Shown: positions 30,004 to 39,411, numbered from the stretch's first letter. The stretch is 64,000 nt of DNA from Rickettsia endosymbiont of Lasioglossum villosulum (GCF_964026455.1 NZ_OZ032152.1:992001-1056000), one strand, 5' to 3'. Numbers and translations are program-made. The notes: generated by a model not told the origin, from the letters alone.

Positions 30004-31761
30004 ATGGATAATAAAAACACTGTCTTAAATAAAAAAAATCCTTTGATGATAGCACTTGGAGAGTGCCGAACAGCTTTCTGGATAGTTTTTTGGTTTGCCT
30101 TTGTAATTAATTTATTAATGTTAATTACCCCCCTTTATTCACTACAAGTTTTAGATAGGGTGCTTGGTAGTGGTAATTTATACACATTGTTATATTTATC
30201 GATAATAATTGCTTATATTTATTTTGTTTACGGTTTACTGCAAATTGCTCGTTCTTTTACTCTTATAAAAGTGGGAGAATGGCTTGATAGAACAGTAGCA
30301 CCGGTGATTTTTGCTTCCTCAATTTCAGCAGCAGCAACACGTGTAAATATGGGTTCTAGCCAGCTATTACGTGATTTTCAATCCGTTAAAACATTCCTAA
30401 CAAGTACCGGAATTAATACCTTATTTGATGCACCTTGGAGTATCATATATATTGCTGTTATTTTCTCAATACATCCATATATTGGTTTTATTACAATTTT
30501 CGGTGCTATACTCATTGTTTCAACAGCTTTCTTTAATGCAGCTGCTACTAACAAAACCTTAGGTGAAGCTACAGAATTCTCGATTAAAGGTATGACGCAA
30601 GCCGATATTGCTAATAGAAATGCCGAAGTAGTCGAAGCAATGGGGATGATGAAAAATGTTACAAAAAATTGGCATAAATTTAACTTAGCAGCACTTGATA
30701 AACAATCAACCGCTAGCTATCGTAATGGCGTCATTTCTAACTTTTCAAGGTTTATCCGTAACATAATGCAAATGGCAGTTACTGGCGTTGGTGCTTATCT
30801 TGTTGTAGAAACTCATGGGGCATCAATGACACCTGGTAATATGATTATGAGCTCTATTATAGTTGGTAGAGCACTTGCTCCTTTTGATAACGCTATTGAG
30901 TTATGGAAAAGCATGAGTGGAGCTATTAAATCATTCAAAAATATCAACAACCTATTTAATACTTATGCTTCTCGTGACGAAGCAATGCCAATTCCAAACG
31001 TCGAGGGGCATTTAACTGTAGAAAATATTTACTATGCCCACCCTGTTCCAAAACATATGCCACAACCACCCACACCAAAATATATTTTAAAAGGTGTTAG
31101 TTTTGCGGTACAACCAGGTGAAATTTTAGCAATTATCGGACCATCAGCAACCGGAAAGTCAACTTTAGCTAAAATCATAGTTGGTGTATGGCGAGAATCC
31201 TCAGGCTCGGTACGTTTAGATGAGGCTGAAATTTATCGTTGGAATAGAGAAGATTTTGGCAGACATGTCGGTTATTTGCCTCAAGGAATAGAGCTTTTCA
31301 GTGGTAGCATCAAGCAAAATATTGCTAGAATGGAAGACAATGCTAATCCACAAAAAGTTATTGAAGCAGCCAAACTAGCTGGTGCTCATGAAATGATATT
31401 AAGGTTTCCTGACGGTTATGATTCAGATATAGGTCCTGCCGGCTCTAATTTATCAGGAGGACAAAGGCAACGTATTGGGCTTGCTAGAGCATTTTATGGT
31501 GATCCAAAGCTGGTAATTTTAGATGAACCTAATGCTAATTTAGATGAAGCTGGTGAAGTAGCACTTGCTAGTGCTTTAAAACAAGCAAAACTAAAAGGAA
31601 TATCAGTCGTTGTAATTTCACATAGACCTTCTGTATTATCAGTTGTTGACAAAATCTTAATATTACAGGATGGAGCTGTTGCAGTTCACGGAACGCCGGA
31701 TGAAATTCAAAACCACTTTAAAACTCTAAAGGGCGGCACAATTCATATTAATAATAAATAG
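30004..31761 (+). CDS. Type I secretion ABC transporter, permease/ATPase (AprD/PrtD-like)
   Basis: The 585-residue protein fuses a transmembrane ABC domain (helices within about 20-300) with an ATPase domain: Walker A GPSATGKST, signature LSGGQRQR, Walker B LVILDEPNANLDE and the H-loop SHRPS. This layout without an N-terminal peptidase domain matches PrtD/AprD-type exporters of unfolded C-terminal-signal proteins such as proteases and lipases. The partner HlyD-type protein follows at 31893, separated by an RPE. The outer-membrane TolC part and the substrate are not in the window. Confidence 0.92.
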   Translation: MDNKNTVLNKKNPLMIALGECRTAFWIVFWFAFVINLLMLITPLYSLQVLDRVLGSGNLYTLLYLSIIIAYIYFVYGLLQIARSFTLIKVGEWLDRTVAPVIFASSISAAATRVNMGSSQLLRDFQSVKTFLTSTGINTLFDAPWSIIYIAVIFSIHPYIGFITIFGAILIVSTAFFNAAATNKTLGEATEFSIKGMTQADIANRNAEVVEAMGMMKNVTKNWHKFNLAALDKQSTASYRNGVISNFSRFIRNIMQMAVTGVGAYLVVETHGASMTPGNMIMSSIIVGRALAPFDNAIELWKSMSGAIKSFKNINNLFNTYASRDEAMPIPNVEGHLTVENIYYAHPVPKHMPQPPTPKYILKGVSFAVQPGEILAIIGPSATGKSTLAKIIVGVWRESSGSVRLDEAEIYRWNREDFGRHVGYLPQGIELFSGSIKQNIARMEDNANPQKVIEAAKLAGAHEMILRFPDGYDSDIGPAGSNLSGGQRQRIGLARAFYGDPKLVILDEPNANLDEAGEVALASALKQAKLKGISVVVISHRPSVLSVVDKILILQDGAVAVHGTPDEIQNHFKTLKGGTIHINNK

Positions 31762-31770
31762 TGCAAAATC

Positions 31771-31864
31771 ATCATTGCGAGGAAAAACTGTAAGTTTTGT
31801 ACGTACGCAATTTCAGGAGTTTATCTTAACGAGGTTGCCATGTTGCTACGCTCCTCGCAACGAC
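31771..31864. repeat. RPE between the ABC exporter and HlyD genes
   Basis: ATCATTGCGAGGA at the left and TCCTCGCAACGAC at the right form the outer inverted arms, each with one change from the consensus. It lies in the 131-base gap of the secretion operon and may affect expression of the downstream gene. Confidence 0.75.
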
Positions 31865-31892
31865 AAAAAATAATAATGAATGATTAAATATT

Positions 31893-33425
31893 ATGCAGGA
31901 CTTAAAAAATAATAAACCTCAAATTACACCGGAGCAGTTAAAGCAATTACTGTCCTTGAGAGAAAATTCACTAAGCCTTAAAGGTCAAAGCTCTAAACGT
32001 AAAGCTTTAATAAATAGCACATTAAAAAAGACTTCACAAGTAATAGAATTTTTACTGCTTAAACTTGATAGATTTGTTAATTTTACTACTAAAAAAACTG
32101 ATAAAGATCGTAATAATGTCGCACAAGCTGCAAGATCACCTATACTTTTTGGTATTTATGTTATTATTTTCTTAGTATTAATCGGTGGTGTTTGGATGGC
32201 TGTTGCACCGCTTGATAGTGGAGCTGTAGCAGTTGGAATATTAATGCCAAGCACTAATAAGAAGACAATCCAGCACAATGAAGGTGGAATAATCAAAGCT
32301 ATTTATGTGAAACAAGGTGATAAAGTTAAAGCAGGTGATAAGCTAATAGAGCTTGAAGAAACACGAATAAAAAGCGAGCATGAGAGCACTTTAGGTCAAT
32401 ATCGTACTGCTCTGGCTACTGAAAATCGTTTAATTGCTGAGCGTGATAATCTAGAGCAAATCGAATTTTCTGATTTTTTAATGCAAGATATTAATTTACC
32501 GGAAGTCGCTAAGATAATACACACTCAAGAAAATTTATTTAGATCAAAAAAAGAAGTATATAATTCAGAAAAAGATGCTTTACAGCAACGTATTTCTCAG
32601 CTTGAAAAGAAGATTGAAGGCTTGGAGGCACGAAAAGTAGCTGCAACTAAAACAGCCGAAGTTTACCAAGAACGTTTAAAGGCTTTAAGAACTCTACAAA
32701 ATAAAGGCTTTGTGCAAAAAAAGGATTTGTTAGAACAAGAAGCAAGAGTTGCTAGTGCAAAAAGTGACGTTGCAACGACTGACACGGAAATAGCAGGAAC
32801 ACACCACGCTATTACTGAATCTCAAATTAGCATTATAAACCTACAAAATAAATATACTGAAAAGACTTTAACAGAGCTTCGTGATGCACAAGTACAAACA
32901 GCTTCTCTTAAAGAAAAATATAACTCTTTAACTGATTCACTTAATCGGATAGTAATCAAATCACCTGTTGATGGTATAATTAATAATCTAAAATATCATA
33001 CAATTGGTGGTTATATAGGTACCGGACAACCTATTATGGAGATTTCACCTACTAACGATCCACTAATTATAGAAGCAAAGGTATCACAAAAAAATATAGA
33101 TTCAGTGCATGAAGGACTAGTTGCAAAAATACGCTTTAGTGCTTTTAAATCACGTACTACTCCAACATTTACCGGTAAAGTGGTCAGTGTATCACCGGAT
33201 ATTGTTCAAGATGAAAGACAGCATCCCGGACAGCAAGATAATTACTATATTGCTAGAGTAGAGATTGACATGGATGAATTCAACAGAATTGCCAAAATAA
33301 AAAATCTAGAATTACATCCTGGTATGCAAGCCGAAGTACAGATCGTTACTGGAACTAGAACATTGCTTAGATATCTCCTTGATCCTGTAATCGATACAGC
33401 ATTTAAGGCATTCAGAGAGAAATAG
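31893..33425 (+). CDS. HlyD family periplasmic adaptor (AprE/PrtE-like)
   Basis: The membrane-fusion protein joins the inner-membrane ABC exporter to the outer-membrane channel. A single helix lies at about residues 88-107 (SPILFGIYVIIFLVLIGGVW), after a long cytoplasmic head of about 85 residues. Then comes a lipoyl half-motif (GGIIKAIYVKQGDKVKAGDKLIEL), a long coiled coil (about 165-345) and the second lipoyl half (IVIKSPVDGIINNL) with the beta-barrel domain ending VQIVTGTRTLLRYLLDP, the HlyD signature. Complete at 510 residues, and coded just after its ABC partner. Confidence 0.93.
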   Translation: MQDLKNNKPQITPEQLKQLLSLRENSLSLKGQSSKRKALINSTLKKTSQVIEFLLLKLDRFVNFTTKKTDKDRNNVAQAARSPILFGIYVIIFLVLIGGVWMAVAPLDSGAVAVGILMPSTNKKTIQHNEGGIIKAIYVKQGDKVKAGDKLIELEETRIKSEHESTLGQYRTALATENRLIAERDNLEQIEFSDFLMQDINLPEVAKIIHTQENLFRSKKEVYNSEKDALQQRISQLEKKIEGLEARKVAATKTAEVYQERLKALRTLQNKGFVQKKDLLEQEARVASAKSDVATTDTEIAGTHHAITESQISIINLQNKYTEKTLTELRDAQVQTASLKEKYNSLTDSLNRIVIKSPVDGIINNLKYHTIGGYIGTGQPIMEISPTNDPLIIEAKVSQKNIDSVHEGLVAKIRFSAFKSRTTPTFTGKVVSVSPDIVQDERQHPGQQDNYYIARVEIDMDEFNRIAKIKNLELHPGMQAEVQIVTGTRTLLRYLLDPVIDTAFKAFREK

Positions 33426-33459
33426 TTTTCTGACTGTGTTATGACGACTAATACGTTAT

Positions 33460-33815
33460 TTTCGCAAAGGCTTTGTTGCAAAACGTCTTCGGGATCATAC
33501 CATGGCTTGTCCGATGTTGTTGCATAGCTCCAATGTCATTCCCGCGGAGGCGTAGTAGTGTCCGGAGAAAATTGGAGTATTATTAAAACCATCATTGCGA
33601 GCAGTCGTAGACCGCGTGGCAATCCAGAAAAATAGTAAAAAATAACTAATTTTAGCATTTTTTACTTCCTTGCTTCGCCCTTATTACTTTGTAATTCTTC
33701 TCGCAATGACGAAGCAATCTCATCATTATTTCCTAGATTGCCACACTCGCTTCGCTCATTCGCAATGACGATTTGGTATCCACGCAAGCAAGCCTTAAAC
33801 AAGAATGACATAATA
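33460..33815. repeat. Composite repeat block: RPEs plus a partial MITE
   Basis: From left to right: a TGTCATTCCCGCGGAGGC-type element, a segment starting AGTAGTGTCCGGAGAAAA at 33554 that matches the MITE at 48567-48775 for about 160 bp (to 33713), and a GTCATTGCGAG-type arm set ending near CGCAATGACGATTTGG and CCACGCAAGC. No right MITE end is present. The block has no gene. It lies between the secretion operon and mnhG. Confidence 0.75.
33554..33713. mobile_element. Left part of a MITE, right end lost
   Basis: It begins with 18 bases of the 20-base terminal repeat seen intact at 48567 and is nearly identical to that element through the inner RPE, with a handful of changes (for example ACCATC for ACCGTC, and T6 for T7). 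It lacks the right terminal repeat, and no 9-base target duplication is visible. Confidence 0.65.
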
Positions 33816-33866
33816 TGCTTTTCAATCCACATAACAATGCTGCTTTCTCCTATTTAAAATAAAAAT

Positions 33867-34178
33867 ATGATATTATCTTACATCGGAATATTATTGGTAA
33901 TTATTGGGCTGTTTGCTATATTTTCAGGTATTATCGGTTTTTTTCGTTTCCCTGATTTTTATACAAAATTGCACGCTGCAAGTGTTATTGAAAGCTTTGG
34001 AGTACCGATTTGCTTAATAGGCTTTGCATGCCTTGCAGGAAATCTTTTTAGTTGTTTTAAGCTACTTCTAGCTGCTATATTAATTTTCTTATTAAATCCG
34101 GTAGCAACTCACGCTCTTGGTAAAGGGTCACTACTTTCAAGGTCATTTTTACAAAAACAAGAAGCTAAGAAAAAATAA
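33867..34178 (+). CDS. mnhG: Na+/H+ antiporter subunit G (MnhG/MrpG-like)
   Basis: A 103-residue, three-helix membrane protein with the family signature GIIGFFRFPDFYTKLHAASVIESFG and LNPVATHALGKGS. MrpG/MnhG is one of the small subunits of the multisubunit monovalent cation/proton antiporter. It is followed within 11 bases by a gene holding the MnhA-C/MnhB part. Other antiporter subunits are not in this window. Confidence 0.88.
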   Translation: MILSYIGILLVIIGLFAIFSGIIGFFRFPDFYTKLHAASVIESFGVPICLIGFACLAGNLFSCFKLLLAAILIFLLNPVATHALGKGSLLSRSFLQKQEAKKK

Positions 34179-34188
34179 GAAAATATTT

Positions 34189-35229
34189 ATGCTTTTAAAT
34201 TTTGATCTCAGTAATTACTTACTTAATTTTATTGTTTTTTTACTGGTTATAATATCAATTAAAATCATTATTGCTAAAGATTTATTGGAAGCAGTAATAT
34301 ATAGCTCAGCATTTAGCTTATTAATTGGTGTATCTTATTTACTAATGGATGCACCGGATGTTGCAATGACTGAAGTAGCCCTTGGAGCGTGTCTATCAAC
34401 CTGCGTATATCTAAATTTATTACGAAAATTACCCTCTAATTTAAAAATAATCCAAAGAACTAGAATTATTTCGGCAAGCTTAATATGTTTATTGTTTGTA
34501 GTAACTCTTACTTACATGGGGCTTGAACTACCAGATTATGGAGATGAACATGCCTTGCTCCACACACACCTAACTAAATATTATGTAGAAAATACTAGTA
34601 AGGATATTGGAATACCATCTTTTATAGCAGCCATTTTAGCTAGCTATCGTGGGTACGATACCTTAGGTGAAACTAGTGTAATTTTAATTGCCGGAATTTC
34701 TGTGCTGCTAGTTTTTAACTGGACCCCGTGGACAAGCCACGGGGTGACAGGGGTAAACGATCTACGCGGGAATGACATCAAAACCATACAACAATGTCAG
34801 CAAGCCTACGGGATGACAAAAATAACAAAAAACATCTCTATTTTTATAGTACCTTATATAATCCTATATAGCTTATATATTCAGCTTAATGGAGAAGCAT
34901 CACCTGGTGGTGGTTTCCAAGCTGGCGTTATATTTGCCTCCTCTCTTATTGCTTATGATCTAGTATATGGTAACCAAAAATTAAATCGATATTTTTCGTT
35001 GAATACTCTAATAATTATTGCTGCTTTAGGTGTTATGATATACGGATTTACTGGTGTGATATCGCTATTTTTTAACGATAATTACTTAAACTATTATTCT
35101 CTAGCAAACTTTGTTAACGATAGTCTAACTGCTCAACATATAGGAATATTTGCTGTAGAGATAGGCATAGGCTTAACAGTTTCTGCTATTATGTACTCAA
35201 TTTACAACTCATTTAACAATTGTGAATAG
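34189..35229 (+). CDS. MnhA C-terminal (DUF4040)/MnhB fusion protein with an RPE in the linker
   Basis: Start at 34189 (MLLNFDLSNYLL); a longer start at 34117 overlaps mnhG and lacks support. The first half (about residues 1-175) is the DUF4040 type found at the end of MnhA/MrpA, with KDLLEAVIYSSAFSLLIGVSYLLMDAPDVAMTEVALG. The second half, from about residue 212, is MnhB, with YSLYIQLNGEASPGGGFQAGVI. The two halves are joined by NWTPWTSHGVTGVND and what follows to YGMTK, which is encoded by an RPE (34720-34817). The repeat sits exactly between the two domains, where it should do little harm. 346 residues. Its end overlaps ccmB. Confidence 0.85.
   Translation: MLLNFDLSNYLLNFIVFLLVIISIKIIIAKDLLEAVIYSSAFSLLIGVSYLLMDAPDVAMTEVALGACLSTCVYLNLLRKLPSNLKIIQRTRIISASLICLLFVVTLTYMGLELPDYGDEHALLHTHLTKYYVENTSKDIGIPSFIAAILASYRGYDTLGETSVILIAGISVLLVFNWTPWTSHGVTGVNDLRGNDIKTIQQCQQAYGMTKITKNISIFIVPYIILYSLYIQLNGEASPGGGFQAGVIFASSLIAYDLVYGNQKLNRYFSLNTLIIIAALGVMIYGFTGVISLFFNDNYLNYYSLANFVNDSLTAQHIGIFAVEIGIGLTVSAIMYSIYNSFNNCE
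34720..34817. repeat. RPE inside the MnhA/B fusion gene
   Basis: CCCCGTGGACAAGCCACGGGGTGAC and a second half ending in CTACGGGATGAC. A GTCATCCCGTGG-type element, kept in frame and encoding about 33 residues. Confidence 0.75.
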
Positions 35230-35869
35230 CTTGTTTTTACTAATCAAACGTGAATTTATAGTGCAGAATCGTATTAATAATATGATTAAATATCTGATGA
35301 TATTTTTTCTATTTTGTATTATTAGCACTACTTTAATTAACAGCCATGAAGATATTAAGAAATTCGGCTTAATCTTTTCGGTAATTTGTTTGTTAATTTC
35401 ATTGATTGGTTTTTCTTCTATTATATTTAAGTCTGACTTAGAAGATGGAAGCTTAGAATTAATGTTATCTATAGTTAATCCAACTAAAATAGTGCTAGCT
35501 AAATTTTTTGCGATATTTATAAGTAGTACGATAGGGATAATTTTAACATTACCTATTATTTATATTTTTTTCAGCCAAACCTTGCTAGAAATAATATTTT
35601 TCTTTTTCAGCGTCTGGCTTGTAATAATTTTATCAAGCAGTTTAGTAGTATTATCGGGTAGCATGCAAAGCTATTTTAGGGTTAATGCTAATTTTATCGG
35701 CATATTTATTATGCCTTTGCTAATTCCCAGCATTATAATGACAGGGTTAGTACTACAAGACAATAATTTACAATTAATTTTCATTATGATAGGTATTAAT
35801 TTAGTAATTTTACCTATTTCATTTGTCTTAAGTTCATATTTAATCAGAAATATTTACAGCATAACATGA
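35222..35869 (+). CDS. ccmB: Heme exporter protein B
   Basis: CcmB is the six-helix membrane subunit of the CcmABC heme handling complex for cytochrome c maturation. The 215-residue protein starts at a GTG (35222) that overlaps the end of the preceding gene by 8 bases. It shows the typical start LFLLIKREFIVQNR, then SSIIFKSDLEDGSLELMLS and long hydrophobic helices to the end. Function is linked to the cytochrome bc1 operon just downstream, which makes a c-type cytochrome. Confidence 0.9.
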   Translation: MNSLFLLIKREFIVQNRINNMIKYLMIFFLFCIISTTLINSHEDIKKFGLIFSVICLLISLIGFSSIIFKSDLEDGSLELMLSIVNPTKIVLAKFFAIFISSTIGIILTLPIIYIFFSQTLLEIIFFFFSVWLVIILSSSLVVLSGSMQSYFRVNANFIGIFIMPLLIPSIIMTGLVLQDNNLQLIFIMIGINLVILPISFVLSSYLIRNIYSIT

Positions 35870-35900
35870 TTATTTTCTTTATTTTTACTAGCAGAATAGT

Positions 35901-35919
35901 ATAAGATAAGATAAGATAA
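35901..35919. repeat. Short tandem repeat, ATAAG x3.8
   Basis: ATAAG is repeated three times plus ATAA, 23 bases before the ATG at 35942. Length variation here could alter promoter spacing; this is speculative. Confidence 0.6.
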
Positions 35920-35941
35920 TAAATTTTTTTGAGAAAATAAT

Positions 35942-36385
35942 ATGTGGCAAGCTTTACGAAGGTTAATTGCAGCTAACCCTATGGGCGTTTTCTTATGGGG
36001 CATTATTACTAAATGGTATATAATGATAGCTGTTGCATCATTAATAGTATTATTTTATGTAGTAAAAGGGCTTGAGAAAATCGGCTTTATAGACTATTTT
36101 GGCAGAACAACAGTTGAGATATTAGACACTAGTAAAGCTATTGCTCAAAATTGTACTGTAAAACTTGGTCCTGACTGGGATCACTTAGTCAACTTTTGGA
36201 ATTGCTTAGGTGATCTAGGAAAATATGAGGTTAAAGAAGGTACAGGAGAAGAAGAATTACAGCAAGGTGTAGAAAGGCTTATTAAAAAGCCTGAAGATGG
36301 TGGTGAAGGAGATGGTACTATCCCTGAACCTACTACTCCGGTAGTAAATCCTTATGACAACAGTAATAATATGAATACAAACTAA
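35942..36385 (+). CDS. Single-TM protein of unknown function upstream of petA (DUF2670-like)
   Basis: 147 residues. One membrane helix at about 24-43 ([24 protein letters not shown]) follows the start [20 protein letters not shown]. The middle has two cysteines ([16 protein letters not shown]), and the end is an acidic, Gly/Pro/Thr-rich linker. It stops 2 bases before the petA start, so it is in the bc1 operon. It may correspond to the rickettsial DUF2670 family; I am not sure. A role in bc1 assembly is possible by position only. Confidence 0.6.
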   Translation: MWQALRRLIAANPMGVFLWGIITKWYIMIAVASLIVLFYVVKGLEKIGFIDYFGRTTVEILDTSKAIAQNCTVKLGPDWDHLVNFWNCLGDLGKYEVKEGTGEEELQQGVERLIKKPEDGGEGDGTIPEPTTPVVNPYDNSNNMNTN

Positions 36386-36387
36386 AT

Positions 36388-36927
36388 ATGTCAGATACTG
36401 AAGATACTAATAACAATACAAAACAAACCTCTCGTCGTGATTTTATGGTCCTAACGGCTAGTAGCGTTGCAGCGGTTGGAGCTGCTTGTACACTTTGGCC
36501 TCTTATTGATTCTTTAAACCCTTCAGCCGACGTTCTTGCCTTATCATCAATTGAAGTTGATTTATCAAATATTGCTGTAGGTCAAACAGTTACAGTTAAA
36601 TGGCAAGGAAAACCGGTATTCATTACTAATCGTACTCCAGATAAAATTGCTGAAGCACGGGCTGTAAAAATGTCAGAGCTTATTGATCCTGAAGAAGATC
36701 AAAACCGTGTAAAAGCTGGGCATGCTAATTGGTTAGTAACAATTGGTATCTGTACACATTTAGGTTGCGTACCACTTGCAAATCAAGGCGATTATGGCGG
36801 CTGGTTCTGCCCGTGCCATGGTTCACAATATGATTCATCAGGTAGAGTAAGAAGAGGTCCTGCTCCTTTAAATTTAGCAGTACCGCCCTACACTTTTATT
36901 AGCGACAAAAAAATTAGAATCGGGTAA
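36388..36927 (+). CDS. petA: Ubiquinol-cytochrome c reductase iron-sulfur subunit (Rieske)
   Basis: The Rieske subunit takes electrons from ubiquinol in the bc1 complex. The 179-residue protein has a twin-arginine-like start ([20 protein letters not shown]), which is also its membrane anchor, and the two cluster motifs CTHLGC and CPCHGS that bind the 2Fe-2S centre. The C-terminal [12 protein letters not shown] is conserved. It starts 2 bases after the unknown gene upstream and petB begins 6 bases after it. Confidence 0.98.
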   Translation: MSDTEDTNNNTKQTSRRDFMVLTASSVAAVGAACTLWPLIDSLNPSADVLALSSIEVDLSNIAVGQTVTVKWQGKPVFITNRTPDKIAEARAVKMSELIDPEEDQNRVKAGHANWLVTIGICTHLGCVPLANQGDYGGWFCPCHGSQYDSSGRVRRGPAPLNLAVPPYTFISDKKIRIG

Positions 36928-36933
36928 TTACCT

Positions 36934-38136
36934 ATGAGCGACAACATTACCCCAAAAACTGAAAAGAATAATGCTATTATAGAGTGGATAGATTACCGTC
37001 TTCCGGTCTTCTCTTTTCTAAAGCATTTTAGCCATTATCAAACCCCAAAAAACCTTAGTTATTTGTGGAATCTAGGCTCTATTGCCGGCATTGCGTTAGT
37101 AATTCAGATAATTACCGGTATAATACTTGCTATGCATTATACGCCGCATGTTGATCATGCTTTTGATAGCGTTGAAAAAATCATGCGTAACGTTAATTAT
37201 GGCTGGTTACTGCGTTATACTCATGCTGTTGGTGCCTCAATGTTTTTTGCAGCCGTATATTTACATATAGCAAGAGGACTATATTATGGCTCGTATAAAG
37301 CACCAAGAGAACTACTGTGGCATATCGGTATAATTATTTTCCTAACCATGATGGCTACTGCTTTTATGGGTTATGTACTACCTTGGGGACAGATGAGCTA
37401 TTGGGGTGCAACAGTTATTACTAATCTATTCTCAGCTATTCCGCTTGTAGGTAAGTCTATAGTTACATGGTTGTGGGGTGGTTTTTCGGTGGATAATCCA
37501 ACATTAAACAGATTCTTTTCACTGCATTATTTATTGCCTTTTGTTATCGTTGCTCTTGTAATGCTACATCTAGTAGCATTGCATCAACATGGCTCAAATA
37601 ATCCGAAAGGTATTGATGTTAAAGGTCCTAAAGATACGATTCCATTTCATCCTTATTATACGATTAAGGATTTTGTTGGTTTCGGGGTTTATTTCATAAT
37701 ATTTGCTTATTTTATTTTTTATGAACCAAATTATTTAGGTCATCCAGATAATTATATACCTGCAAATCCATTAGTTACCCCTGCTCATATTGTTCCTGAA
37801 TGGTATTTCTTGCCATTTTATGCGATCTTACGTGCTGTGCCGTCTAAACTCGGTGGCGTGCTATTAATGTTCGGCAGTATATTTGTACTGTTTTTATTAC
37901 CTTGGCTAGATACTTCAAAGGTAAGAAGTGCCAACTATAGACCAATATATCGTATTGCTTTTTGGATATTTATGGCAGATTGCTTATTACTTGGTTATTT
38001 GGGCGGGCAACCTGCAGAAGAGCCGTATATTACTATCAGTAGATTCGCTGCATGCTACTATTTCTTCCATTTTTTAGTAGCTTTGCCATTGATTGGTAAA
38101 TATGAGAAACCACTACCACTACCGGAGGAGTTGTAG
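36934..38136 (+). CDS. petB: Cytochrome b
   Basis: Cytochrome b holds both hemes and both quinone sites of the bc1 complex. 400 residues, eight helices. Heme-ligand histidines are in [23 protein letters not shown] and [20 protein letters not shown]; the Qo motif [13 protein letters not shown] is present. It is part of petA-petB-petC, but in this genome 519 bases separate its stop from petC, because an RPE with a nuclease gene sits between. Confidence 0.98.
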   Translation: MSDNITPKTEKNNAIIEWIDYRLPVFSFLKHFSHYQTPKNLSYLWNLGSIAGIALVIQIITGIILAMHYTPHVDHAFDSVEKIMRNVNYGWLLRYTHAVGASMFFAAVYLHIARGLYYGSYKAPRELLWHIGIIIFLTMMATAFMGYVLPWGQMSYWGATVITNLFSAIPLVGKSIVTWLWGGFSVDNPTLNRFFSLHYLLPFVIVALVMLHLVALHQHGSNNPKGIDVKGPKDTIPFHPYYTIKDFVGFGVYFIIFAYFIFYEPNYLGHPDNYIPANPLVTPAHIVPEWYFLPFYAILRAVPSKLGGVLLMFGSIFVLFLLPWLDTSKVRSANYRPIYRIAFWIFMADCLLLGYLGGQPAEEPYITISRFAACYYFFHFLVALPLIGKYEKPLPLPEEL

Positions 38137-38156
38137 AGTTATGAAAGAGATCAGAT

Positions 38157-38643
38157 AATTGTCATTGCGAGGAGATGTAACGCATCGACGTGGCAATCTC
38201 AGGAGGCATAACTCACGACATTTTGTATTATACAAATTTATGAAACAACCAGCTGTATATATAACTACTAATAAAAAAAATGGTATACTTTATACCGGTG
38301 TAACCTCTAATCTTATAAAAAGAATATACCAACATAAAAACGAAAATATTAAAGGTTTTAGTAAAAAATATAATTGTAAAATATTAGTATTTTATGAGCT
38401 TCATCAAACTATGGATTCGGCAATAAATAAAGAAAAACAAATTAAGGCTGGTTCAAGAGATAAAAAGATTAAATTAATAGAACAAATAAATACAAACTGG
38501 GATGATTTATATAATGAAATTATTCTATAAATAAAAATATTATTGTGAGAAAAGACAAAACCTCAATATGACAATCTTATTAAATAATAATAAATTCCTG
38601 AGATTGCCACGTCGATGCTATGCATCTCCTCGCAATGACAATT
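38157..38643. mobile_element. RPE-bounded unit carrying a GIY-YIG nuclease gene
   Basis: Two 48-base arms face each other: 38157-38204 (AATTGTCATTGCGAGGAGAT...) and 38596-38643 (ending ...CTCGCAATGACAATT). They agree at 45 of 48 positions when one is reversed. They are the outer arms of one RPE, but the usual short loop is replaced by about 390 bases holding a complete GIY-YIG gene. AATT at both ends may be part of the arms or a target duplication. The unit lies between petB and petC in an operon that is normally tightly packed. Confidence 0.75.
38240..38530 (+). CDS. GIY-YIG endonuclease family protein
   Basis: A 96-residue single-domain nuclease. The GIY-YIG core reads AVYITTNKKNG then LYTGVTSNLIKRIYQHKN, with the arginine and the histidine of the family, and the metal-binding glutamate in INKEKQIKAGSRDKKIKLIE; the end NPNWDDLY-like segment (NTNWDDLYNE) is typical. 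All catalytic positions I can name are kept. The ATG at 38240 is preferred; a TTG at 38159 would add 27 residues coded by the repeat arm. No clear ribosome binding site is seen. The gene lies inside the loop of an RPE, unlike any other gene in the window, and splits petB from petC. Confidence 0.85.
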   Translation: MKQPAVYITTNKKNGILYTGVTSNLIKRIYQHKNENIKGFSKKYNCKILVFYELHQTMDSAINKEKQIKAGSRDKKIKLIEQINTNWDDLYNEIIL

Positions 38644-38655
38644 CAAAAAAATCAT

Positions 38656-39411
38656 ATGAAAACTAAACTACTCACTTCTATCATTATAATATTAATTTCT
38701 GCTTTAAGCTTAGCCAATGAGGAAGCGTTACATCCAAAAAAAATGAAATGGCACTTTGAGGGCTTGCGTGGCAGTGTTGATCGTGAAGCCGCACAAAGAG
38801 GTTTTCAGGTTTATAAAGAAGTATGTAGCGTTTGCCACAGCTTAAGCAATCTATATTATCGTAATCTTAGGGATATTGGCTTTTCTGAAGAAGAGATCAA
38901 AGAAATTGCTAAAAATTATACAGTAAAGGATGGTCCGAATGATGATGGTGAGATGTTTGATCGCCCTGCTCTTCCATCTGATCGTTTTGTATCGCCTTAT
39001 CCAAATGAGCAGGCAGCAAGAGCGGCTAATAACGGTGCTCATCCGCCCGATTTATCATTGATAATTAAAGCTCGTCATGATGGAGCGAATTATGTATATT
39101 CACTACTTACCGGTTATGCTGAACCGCCTACAGGATTCAAGCTAATGAATGGTGCTCACTATAATCCGTATTTCCCAGGCGGTCAGATAGCAATGCCCCC
39201 TCCTCTAATAGATGGGCAGGTGACTTATATGGACGGCACTAATGCAAGTGTTGAGCAAATGAGCCACGATGTTGCAGTATTTTTACAATGGGCAGCTGAA
39301 CCGGAAATGGAACATCGTAAATCTATGGGGCTTAAAGTTATGATGTTTTTAGTAGCGTTTACTATATTCTTCTATATTGCCAAAAACCGCATCTGGTCTA
39401 ATTTGAAATAG
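38656..39411 (+). CDS. petC: Cytochrome c1
   Basis: The c-type subunit of the bc1 complex, exported and anchored at its C-terminus. Start at 38656 gives a signal peptide (MKTKLLTSIIIILISALSLANEE); a longer frame begins inside the RPE and is not likely real. The heme site CSVCHS, the PPDLSLIIKARHDGANYVYSLLTGY segment, the axial methionine region GGQIAMPPPL and a final membrane helix (MGLKVMMFLVAFTIFFYIAKN) are all present. 251 residues, complete. It belongs to the petABC operon but is set apart from petB by the RPE unit, whose right arm ends 12 bases before this ATG. Confidence 0.97.
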   Translation: MKTKLLTSIIIILISALSLANEEALHPKKMKWHFEGLRGSVDREAAQRGFQVYKEVCSVCHSLSNLYYRNLRDIGFSEEEIKEIAKNYTVKDGPNDDGEMFDRPALPSDRFVSPYPNEQAARAANNGAHPPDLSLIIKARHDGANYVYSLLTGYAEPPTGFKLMNGAHYNPYFPGGQIAMPPPLIDGQVTYMDGTNASVEQMSHDVAVFLQWAAEPEMEHRKSMGLKVMMFLVAFTIFFYIAKNRIWSNLK

